Below are positions 56,200 through 64,000 of a stretch of 64,000 bases of DNA, piece by piece. The notes under the pieces are model-generated. The model made no database searches. It saw nothing but the letters and a program-made list of their open reading frames with translations, and was not told the origin of the DNA. How positions within the stretch are numbered: position 1 is the first letter of the stretch; the number at the start of each line of letters is the position of its first letter. A program made the position numbers and the translations under genes. Origin of the DNA: Abelmoschus esculentus (lineage: Eukaryota > Streptophyta > Magnoliopsida > Malvales > Malvaceae). The stretch is from positions 8,625,501-8,689,500 of the forward strand of contig JAUCBN010000049.1 in assembly GCA_035048815.1 (NCBI GenBank), read 5' to 3'.

Positions 56200-56623
56200 G
56201 TTTTGACTTAAAGCTTTGGCCTTGAAGCAATGCTCAACCTACAAACAAAGATTTAGTTTTTGGCTTTTGGTACCCAAATCATTTTGGGTCCATGAGAGTT
56301 AGTTCCCAAAAGCTTGGTTCCCTTAGGAATCCAAGATGCAATGGCATTAATATTATTAGAAACAATGAGTTCCTTAGGAATCCACACACTCCTAATTTTT
56401 CTATGTCTAGTATGCCTTTGAAAACTTCTTTGTTTGTGGCCATAAAAATTCTTTTTCACATGGTTGGGTTTTGAAGAGCTTCCTTTTTCAAAAGTTGAAC
56501 TACCAACCACTTTGATTTGTTCTTTGAGCTCATTCACCACTTTGTGATGATTCTCACTCAAGCTAGAAATAAGGTTGTTTAAATCCACATTTTTATTTTG
56601 AAAGAACTTTAAATCATCATTTA

Positions 56624-57350
56624 GGGTGCGTTTGGATCGCGGAAAAGATTATCACTGGGGGGTAATTTTTTTTTTCGAGAATCTCATACCCACGTTTGGA
56701 TCGCGGAATTCCTTACCTAAAGTAATACTTCATTCCCAACATTAGCGCTTTTTTGGGTTTATGGTGGAAATCCTATTCTCTTCATTTTCTTAGGTATTAG
56801 CTTATTCCTTGTGTTTAGGACAAAAATGCCCTATGGATTTTTCATCCAAAATAAAATATAATTATATAAGTTAAAAGTAAAAATAATAAATATTGAAAAA
56901 ATATAAAATTAAAATACAAGATAATAAATAAATTTATAAATAACGCCAAAAAATATAAATATATAGATTCTTTATAAAATAAATTATATAAAAATTATAA
57001 TACTTATATAAAATAAATATAATACTTATAAAACTTATTTAAAAATATATTCAATATATTAATTATATTAAAAAAATTAATATAAAAATTTCCCTATGAA
57101 TTTTCATCCAAAATTTTTTTAATTTACCAATAATAATTTACCTCAGAAAGAAAATATATCACGGGGATAGTTTGGTAAAATTTACTTTCAAGTAATCTTA
57201 TATTCCCCCAACCAAACACTCTCAACTTACATTCCTGTCAAACAAACCAAAAAAGGTAATGTAATATTCCTAGTAATATTTTAGGTAATCTTACATTCCG
57301 ATAATTCTATTCCCGGAGGTAATATTACATTCTACGATCCAAACACACCC
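56624..57350. mobile_element. PIF/Harbinger (Tourist-like) MITE
   Basis: Ends GGGTGCGTTTGGATCG and, on the minus strand, GGGTGTGTTTGGATCG: a 16-bp inverted repeat with one mismatch, flanked by TTA on both sides (56621-56623 and 57351-57353). The TTA/TAA target and the GGG-TTTGG end fit Tourist-like elements. 727 bp, AT-rich, no ORF. A second internal copy of CGTTTGGATCGCGGAA lies near 56693. It is inserted in the gag coiled-coil region of Sirevirus B. Confidence 0.87.
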
Positions 57351-57515
57351 TTAAAGTAACAAACTTTTCTTCCAAATCCAAAATCGTTTTTGTCAAAGAA
57401 TTATTTTTCTTTTCCAAATCAGAAATGGTTTTCTTGCTTTTCAAAATTGATTCTTTGAACTTCAAAACCAACTGATCATAAACATCTTTCAATTCATCAT
57501 AAGCATCATATAATT

Positions 57516-58841
57516 TGATAAGTGCTCAACACACTATCACTTTTTACTCTTTTTTTGGGCATTAATCATCAAATATACACCTACTCGGACCAATGCATGT
57601 GCTTAATGTGATATATTTAGATGTTATGCTCATATAGATAATATTTATAGAAAAAGGCACGTTTTACTGCGTTTTCATATATGTGCAGGAGAACCAGTGC
57701 CGCGGCAGTGACAAGGCCGAGGCAGGACCTGATGCCGAGGCAGCAGCAGAAAGATAAGAAGCAAGACTATAGGCGATGGAAAGATAAAAATCCAAGGAAC
57801 GTGTCTGGACTTGAAGCCCATGAATCGGAGCTAGCTAACACAAGGAAAAGCCCAAAGGAAGACCATGCGGAAAAGCCCCTTAGCCGAATATAAACTTGGA
57901 AATATATTTAATTATGTACTTGACTTGTTCCCTACTCCAAGTTGTATTCTACTTAGGATAGGTTTGCCATAGATCTAGCCTATATAAGGACCTAGCCACC
58001 CAATGTACAATACACGGAATACCTAGGGAGAGAGCCGATTTCTACTCTTGTTTCTTTCCTCTCCACTATGTTCTAAACCTTCTTAGGGATTAGGTGAAGG
58101 TTGTCGAGTATTTGTGAGAGGAGATTGTACTTTGTCTATGATTCAATGCAATAAAGTTATCAAGGTTTGCTTATCCTTTGTAATTCTTTGTTTTCACAAT
58201 TGGGCTCGGGAGAGGATATTGTGAATCATCCATTTATCTAAGCTCTGGAGAGTTAGATTCACGAAAGGGGTAAGTACGGTGTTTCAATCGCGAAATACTA
58301 ACTCGGCCTAGGGATAGGTTAAGAGTTTCAGCGGCTAAAAGAAGTGTGAGATTGGTTGGTGAGTATAATTGGTTCACGCCGGGAGGTATCATCAAGGACT
58401 AGTCATCAAAAGCACTCTGACTTAGGGATAAGTGGAGTCATCCAAGGATACTTTGCCGAACTTTGGTAAAGTCTGCCCACGAGCAAGGGATTGCCGCGGC
58501 AGACAGTATTGTCACTACCGAGGCAGTAAACTGCAGTGCTGCCGAGACAATGATATACGATTGCATTGGACAGAGACAAGTCAATCAAATCCACAATACG
58601 ACGCAAATGGATCCTAGCCCATATCTCTCTACTATTTCGACTCTTTATTTCTATTTAGTTATTTTAGTTTAGATAAATCAAATCAACTCATTTGTGTTTT
58701 TATTTTTCTACAGAACAAGAAGGTGAAGAAAGCATATTAAGTATATTGGTCCCTGAGGAGACGATAACTCAATAAAATACTTATCCCTTATTACATGCGA
58801 TGTGTCCACTTGCACTAAACGCGCACTTTTGACACGCGACA
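57516..58841 (+). mobile_element. Solo LTR of the Athila-NA family
   Basis: 1326 bp from TGATAAGTGCTCAACAC to GACACGCGACA, flanked by a perfect TAATT duplication (57511-57515, 58842-58846). No internal sequence: the product of LTR-LTR recombination. It is visibly more diverged than the LTRs of copies 1 and 2, with a different U3 (for example a GAACCAGTGCCGCGGCAGTG segment). Confidence 0.92.
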
Positions 58842-60048
58842 TAATTCATCATATGTAAGATCATTGCAAGAGGGTTCAAGGGTTACCTTGGGCTCATCAA
58901 GAGCCATGAGACATAAATTGGCTACTTCATTGTCCTCATCGGATGATGACTCCTCATCACTCCATGTGGCAACGTGAGCCTTTTGTTTCTTCTTCTTCTT
59001 CTCAAAACCCTTTCTTTTGTATTGTGGGCAATCGGTCCTAATGTGACCGGGCTTCTTGCACTTATAGCAAACTTTTTAATCCTTCTCATCTTCTTTGCCC
59101 TTTGACTTAAAATCCTTCTTTCTTTGGAATCTCTTATTTCGGTTTGCCCTCATGAGTCTAGTGAATCTCTTGGCTACCATAGCCAATTCTTCTAACTCTT
59201 CTTCTTCACTAGAATCCACCTCTTCTTGGAAAGATAAAGCTTTAAGTGCAATCGCTTGCTTTTTCTTTTCAACTTCTCTTTTCTCTAGCTTAACACCTTC
59301 CTTCTTCTTTTCATCTTCTCTTCCTTTCTTCATGATCTCATGGGTGAGAAAATATCCCACAAGAGCATCAAGCTTGAGAGTCTTGAGGTCTTTTACTTCT
59401 ATGATAGCCATTCTCTTGCTATCCCAAGACTCAGGAAAATAGTAGATGAGCTTCTTCACAAGCTTATCTTCCGGTATGATCTCACCAAAGCCCTTGAGAC
59501 CATTCACAATGACGGAAAACTGATCAAACATCTTGGTGACGTCTTTATCCGACTCCATCTTGAAGTTCTCATAGCTAAGATTGAGAAGACCTATCTTTGT
59601 CTCCTTGACATCGTTTGTGCCCTCATATGTTGTCTCCAAAGAGTCTCATACTTATTTGGCACTTGTGCAAGATGACATCTTGGAGTAGATGATGGGACCA
59701 AGAGCACAAAAAAGAATGTGTAGAGCTTTATCATTTGTAGACATCCTTCTTCGTTCCTCATCGGTCATCTCATTCCTCTTATTCGGTACTTGTCTATCTC
59801 CATATAACTTCATTGGAATTGAAGGGTCATCTTCAATTATATCCCAAAGGACATAATCTTTGGAATTGATGAACAACCTCATTCTATTCTTTCAATATGG
59901 ATAGTTGTCACCATTGAAGAAGGGAGGTTTGGTGATTGAGTGAGACTCGTTCCAACTTCCAGAAGTAGAGGCCATTGGATTTGACTTGTAGATATGATCA
60001 AAACTCCTATGATCTTCTTTGGTGGATGTGAATCCCTTCAAAGATTAA

Positions 60049-60060
60049 GCTCTGATACTA
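60049..60060 (-). other. Primer binding site, initiator tRNA-Met, Sirevirus B
   Basis: The minus strand is TAGTATCAGAGC, one mismatch from TGGTATCAGAGC, two bases inside the LTR. Confidence 0.85.
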
Positions 60061-60062
60061 AT

Positions 60063-61225
60063 TGTTGAGTTGATCGATCTTGATAGTTGGCCAAGAGGGG
60101 GGTAAATTGGCAATTAAAATTTTTGTGGAAGAATTTCGGTAAAATTGAAAAAATGAACAACAAAGCGATTTATAGTGGTTCAAGCTTCGGAACAAGCTCT
60201 ATATCCACTACCTTAGATCCCACTAAGGATTTTGAAACCAATTCACTAAGAATTCAACCTTTTTCTAGGTTCAAGGGATAACCTTTACAATCAAGCCAAT
60301 TTTCTACCCAAAATTGACTTGGACCTCACAAAGAAATACAAGAGATAAGAATGGGGTAAATGAATTCTCTCAACAGAAATATATTCCCCAAATATAGAAT
60401 CACTCTCCCCAAACTCAATTACAAAGAATCAAATTTAAGTACAAGAGATGGGAGTCAAGATTTTCAACGAAAGTGATTGGGAATTGGATTTAATTGCTTA
60501 GATGTTGCTTGAGGTTACATAGTTGTTAATGCTGCTTGAATTGCTTCATTTTATACCTCCTCATTGATTTCTAACCGTTTTGGTTGTTGGGACTTGAAAT
60601 AAAGACGTTAGGACCTCATCTTCCCACCATAAATGCACTTCTGCAGACACTGGTACCGAAACACAAAGAACCTGTTTCGAAACAGCCTATAAAAAGAAAG
60701 AGACATTGTGCATTTAATAGGGGGTGTATCGAACCATGTTTCGATAATATTACTACACTGTAATGGGTGGTATTGAACCATGTTTCGGAATAGGCTAACC
60801 ATCATTTAAAGTTTTAACTGCCACCAACGGTCAACTCATTAAATGCTAAAATAGCCGTTGGGAATTAAAGGGGGTATCGATACTGGTATCGATACCATGA
60901 GTCATAATTTTAAATGATTTTAAAAGAATTAAAACACTCGAAGTGGTTTGATACGTGGTTCAAAACAGGTATTGGTAGTAAGGTATTGGTATCGAACCAT
61001 GTTTCGATACCTGTTCTTAGTTTCAAGAACAATGCTTTAAAAATGTAGATCAATATTGATACCGGTCTTAATGGTATCGATACTCTCGTATAAAAACACT
61101 TAGAAAATTTATTTCAAAGTTCTTGGTTTGACTTGAAATCAAAAGTTTGACTTAGGGACTTAAAAATTTATTACAAAATAGTCCTTATACAAAAATGTTA
61201 TATCAAAATCAATTTTGGTTTTACA
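60063..61225 (-). repeat. 5' LTR of Sirevirus B
   Basis: 1163 bp, pair of 41760-42920 with the same palindrome-like cluster (60650-61085), including the doubled GGTATCGATAC. The outer end is followed by CACTC. Confidence 0.93.
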
Positions 61226-61230
61226 CACTC

Positions 61231-62343
61231 TTGGAGGCAATTGAGCAAATGCCCACTTATGCCAAATTTCTCAAGGAGATAGTTAGGAAGAAGTGGAAAG
61301 TGAAGAAGTTTGAGACAATTCCAAGGCAAAAGAATATTGTTCTAGTTTGAGTAAATTGCAATTAAAGAAAAAGTATCCAGGCAGCTTTATCATTCCATGT
61401 GTTATTGGAGACACTTTTTTAGGGAAATCACTTTTTGATCTTGGATCAAGTGTGAATTTGATTCCAAAATCAATCTTTGTGAAGCTTGGCATGGGAGATG
61501 CGAGACCCACCTCCGTCATATTGTAACTAGCCGATCGTTCTCATGTGAGACCATAGGGGAAGATAGAAGATGTGATAGTATGGGTGGACAAATTCGTGTT
61601 TCTAGTCGACCTCCTAATACTTGATTGCGAGGTTGATGCTAACGCACCCATCATCTTGGGGAGGCCTTTCCTAGCAATCGGTCGTATTCGCATTGATTGT
61701 GAGAAGGGTGAGCTTACTATGCGAGTAGTAGATCAAAGTGTGGTCGTGAATGTCAACAATTCTTTTAAGTACGTGGATGACTCTGAAGAATGCCGGAGCA
61801 TTTTAGAAGCAGACTCTGATCTATGAAAGGAAGTTAATCAGTTTTGTCATAGCAATTTCGTGCAAATGGATGAATATGAAGATCTCATCCATGCTGATGA
61901 AGAGGAAGCTGGTGATTTTCCATTGTAAGTACAACATTCTAGTCTAATTTTAGCTAGACAACACTCGAGCTCTGAACCGCTTGATTTTGAGGAATTTATT
62001 CCTCCTAAGCCTTCTTTAATACACGCACCCAAGTTGGAGCTGCAGACTTTGCCACAACATCTTAAATATGCTTATATGGGTGAGGATGAAACATTGCTTG
62101 TTATCATTTCCTCAAGTCTTTATTCTGATCAAGAAACAAGTCTACTTTCTATTTTGTCACAACATAAACGAGCAATAGGATAGACCATGGCAGATCTGAA
62201 GGGGATTAGTCGACCATCTGTATGCACAAGATACTCTTGGAAGAATTTCATGGAAATTCCATAGAGCCACAACGCAGACTCAACCCTATTATGAAGAAAG
62301 TTGTGATGAAGGAAATTATCAAATGGCTAGATGTTGGAGTTAT
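61231..62343 (+). pseudogene. pol: Older Athila protease and RT N-terminus
   Basis: It continues the gag-pro of 39955-41759 after the Sirevirus: EAIEQMPTYAKFLKEIV, then protease LFDLGSSVNLIPKSIFVKLG (active-site DLGS), KIEDVIVWVDKFVFLVDLLI and PIILGRPFLAIGRIRIDCEK, then the RT linker LPQHLKYAYMGEDETLLVII and LSILSQHKRAIG, followed by DLKGISRPS. The latter segment is the normal lead-in to Athila RT, so this element did carry RT. Several stops and frameshifts. It is cut at 62343 by Athila-NA copy 3. Confidence 0.85.
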
Positions 62344-63689
62344 TGATAAGTGCTCAACTCACTATCACTTTCTACACCTTTTATGAGAATTAATCACTAA
62401 ATTTACACCCACTCGGACCAAAGCATGTACTTAATGTGATATATTTAGAAGTTATGCTTATAAAGATAATATTTACAGAAAAGGTAAGTTTTACTGCATT
62501 TTTATATCTGTGCAGGAGGAACAAATGCCGCAGCAGCAACTTGACCGAGGCAGGACCTGATGCCGAGGCAGCAACTGAGAGCCAGGAAGCAATACTGTAG
62601 GCGATTGGAAGAGAAAAAATCCAAGGGATGTTTCTTGACATGAAGCATATGGATCGGAGCTGGTTAGCATGAGGAAAAGCCCAAGACAAGGCCACGCGGG
62701 AAAGCCTCTTAGTTGAATTAAACTTGGAAATATTTTATTTATGTACATGACTTGTTCCCTACTCCAAGTTATATTCTACTTAGGAAAGGTTTGCCCTAGG
62801 CCAAGCCTATATAAAACCTAGCCGTCCAATGTATAAGGGAGATACCTAGAGAGCCGATTCATTGAGAATATCCCCTAAGATTCAATATTTTCTTTCTCTC
62901 AAATTATATTCTAAGCTTTCTTAGGGTTTAGGTGAAGGTTGTTAAGTATTTGTGAGAGGAGATTGTAGTTTGTTCTTTGTTTCAATGCAATAAAACTATC
63001 AAGGTTTGCTTATCCTTTGCCATTCTTTGTTCTTGCATTCAAGCTCGGGAGAGAAGTTTGTGAGTAATCCATTTATTTAGACTTGGGAGAGTTAGATTCA
63101 CGAAAGGGGTAAGTACGGTGTTTCAATCGCGAAATATTAACTTGGCCTAGGGATAGGTTAAGAGTTTCAGCGGCTAAAAGAAGTGTGAGATTGGTTGGTG
63201 AGTATAATTGATTCACGCCGAGAGGTATCATCAAGGACTAGTCATCAACAGTACTTCGACTTAGGGATAAGCAGAGTCATTCAAGGACACTTTGCCGAAC
63301 TTTGGTAAATTCCACCCACGAGCAAGGGATTGCCGTGGCGGACAGTATCATCGCTGCCAAGGCAGTAATCTGCAGTGCTGCCGAGGCAGTGATATACAAT
63401 TGCATTGGGCAGAGACAAGTCAATAAAATCCACAATACAACGCAACTGGATCCTGACCTCTCTCTCTATTAATCAATTCTCATTCTTTTACTTAGTTTTT
63501 TTATTTCAATTTATTTAGTTTCATCTAAACCCAAATTACTTGTGTTTTTATTTCTTTTTACAGAACAAGAAGACGAAGAAGACATATTAAGTATATCAAT
63601 CCTTGAGGAGACGATACACGATAATACTTATCACTTTATTACTTGCGATATGTCCACTTGCACTAATCACGCACTTTTGACACGCGACA
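62344..63689 (+). repeat. 5' LTR of Athila-NA copy 3
   Basis: 1346 bp from TGATAAGTGCTCAACTC to ACACGCGACA. TATA box near 62804, AATAAA near 62990, donor-like GTGAGTA at 63199 and acceptor-like TTTTTACAG at 63563. Confidence 0.92.
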
Positions 63690-63695
63690 AGTTTT

Positions 63696-63713
63696 TGGCG
63701 CCGTTGCCGAGGA
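63696..63713 (+). other. Primer binding site, tRNA-Asp, Athila-NA copy 3
   Basis: TGGCGCCGTTGCCGAGGA, one mismatch (G to A) from the tRNA-Asp complement. Confidence 0.87.
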
Positions 63714-63789
63714 TTTTTAACTAAATTTTGTTTTCTTTATTTTCTTGTTTCTTTTTTTTTATTTTTATTTCACTTTGTTTTCTTGGTGT

Positions 63790-64000
63790 ATGACCAGGGT
63801 CAACCCAACCAACCCTTTGTACGAGTTAGATCAAGAGATCAAACATACAAGGAAAAGGTTGAGGAGACAAATCCAAGAAGCTATAGCAGATTACTCGGCA
63901 GGACAAAACTTACCTGCCGGCAATGGAGGTCTACCGCCGCCACCAGGGTCGCGGCAGCTTACTGTCAGAGACTTCCTGGAAGAGGATTTAAATGGGTTAA
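63790..64000 (+). CDS. gag: Athila-NA gag N-terminus, copy 3, open to window edge
   Basis: The ATG at 63790 gives MTRVNPTNPLYELDQEIKHT, followed by RQIQEAIADYSAGQNLPAGN and RQLTVRDFLEEDLNGL. All 70 visible codons are open, whereas copy 1 has a stop in this segment. The protein would be the capsid precursor of the family. The start is chosen by agreement with copies 1 and 2. The rest is beyond the window. Confidence 0.82.
   Translation, partial: MTRVNPTNPLYELDQEIKHTRKRLRRQIQEAIADYSAGQNLPAGNGGLPPPPGSRQLTVRDFLEEDLNGL

Larger units (their letters stand above)
56253..59975 (-). pseudogene. gag: Sirevirus B gag, interrupted by a MITE and a solo LTR
   Basis: Minus-strand ATG at 59975 (MASTSGSWNESHSITKPPFF), with a TGG to TGA stop after NGDNYPY and further stops near 59650. 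Capsid region with ALHILFCALGPIIYSKMSSC, NLSYENFKMESDKDVTKMFD and YYFPESWDSKRM, then a Lys/Glu-rich linker and an intact knuckle CYKCKKPGHIRTDC (near 59040-59080), followed by ESSSDEDNEVANLCLM. After the solo LTR (57516-58841) and the MITE (56624-57350) the frame continues as a coiled coil and ends SWIPKGTKLLGTNS...WVPKAKN at 56253. The ANLCLM segment and long C-terminal extension are typical of Sirevirus gag. Confidence 0.87.
41760..61225 (-). mobile_element. Sirevirus-type Ty1/copia retrotransposon B, nearly complete
   Basis: LTRs of 1161 and 1163 bp (41760-42920, 60063-61225), TG/CA ends, flanked by CACTA (41755-41759) and CACTC (61226-61230), a 5-bp duplication with one mismatch. Minus-strand order is LTR, iMet PBS, gag, pol (PR-INT-RT-RH), spacer, accessory ORF, multiple PPTs and LTR. 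Subtracting the Athila-NA copy, a solo LTR and a MITE with their duplications leaves about 9.6 kb, normal for Sireviruses. The element sits in the gag-pro region of the older Athila. Confidence 0.93.
38043..62343 (+). mobile_element. Older Athila-type Ty3/gypsy element, broken by nested insertions
   Basis: The 5' LTR (38043-39812), tRNA-Asp-like PBS and gag (39955-41759) are followed, after a 19.5-kb Sirevirus block (41760-61225), by protease and the start of RT (61231-62343), where the third Athila-NA copy begins. Its gag and protease are related to, but clearly different from, those of Athila-NA, and the LTRs are unrelated beyond TG/CA ends. Many stops show it is the oldest layer. The remaining pol and 3' LTR would lie beyond the window. 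Confidence 0.85.
62344..64000 (+). mobile_element. Athila-NA copy 3, 5' end (runs off the window)
   Basis: The LTR (62344-63689), PBS and gag start are present. The five bases before the LTR are GTTAT, so GTTAT should follow its far LTR. It interrupts the older Athila in the RT lead-in region. Whether it also lacks RT cannot be seen. Confidence 0.9.

Overview
This is a gene-poor, AT-rich stretch of a plant nuclear genome, most likely a eudicot; the sequence does not identify the species. I found no convincing ordinary host gene. Nearly everything recognisable is transposable-element DNA in several nested layers, plus a satellite array. Plant origin is shown by Sirevirus-type and Ale-type Ty1/copia elements primed by initiator tRNA-Met, Athila-type Ty3/gypsy elements primed by tRNA-Asp, a Tekay-like gypsy remnant, hAT-, Mutator- and PIF/Harbinger-type MITEs, and a TTTAGGG-like repeat tract.

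Layout. 1-3250: 5' end of a Sirevirus on the minus strand (pol start, gag, PBS, LTR). 3251-12130: LINE debris, two hAT-like non-autonomous elements (4417-7105 and 7174-8319), AT-rich spacer and a perfect 40-bp palindrome. 12131-26064: Ale-like copia element on the minus strand, split by a complete Athila-type element (13748-22005, TSD CTTAC). 26071-32387: degraded gypsy LTR pieces and a Tekay-like gag-pro remnant. 32674-33886: nested Mutator-like MITEs, the inner one carrying degenerate telomere-like repeats. 36175-38040: about ten copies of a ~187-bp satellite. 38043 to 62343: a second, older Athila-type element, split by a 19.5-kb block.

That block (41760-61225) is a nearly complete minus-strand Sirevirus, itself hit by a second copy of the first Athila-type family (43828-51587, TSD AAAAG), a solo LTR of that family (57516-58841, TSD TAATT) and a PIF/Harbinger-like MITE (56624-57350, TSD TTA). 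A further copy of the family starts at 62344 and runs off the window.

The most interesting object is this repeated Athila-type family, called Athila-NA here. Both complete copies have LTR, gag-protease, an internal TATA box, an accessory ORF, a hairpin plus polypurine tract, and LTR. Both lack reverse transcriptase, RNase H and integrase. The accessory ORF span is exactly 1536 bp in both copies. Its product resembles the plant 'putative plant transposon protein' domain family. The unrelated Sirevirus carries a protein of the same apparent family in the same slot, between pol and the 3' LTR. If so, two retrotransposon superfamilies carry related accessory proteins, and one of them kept it while losing its own polymerase.
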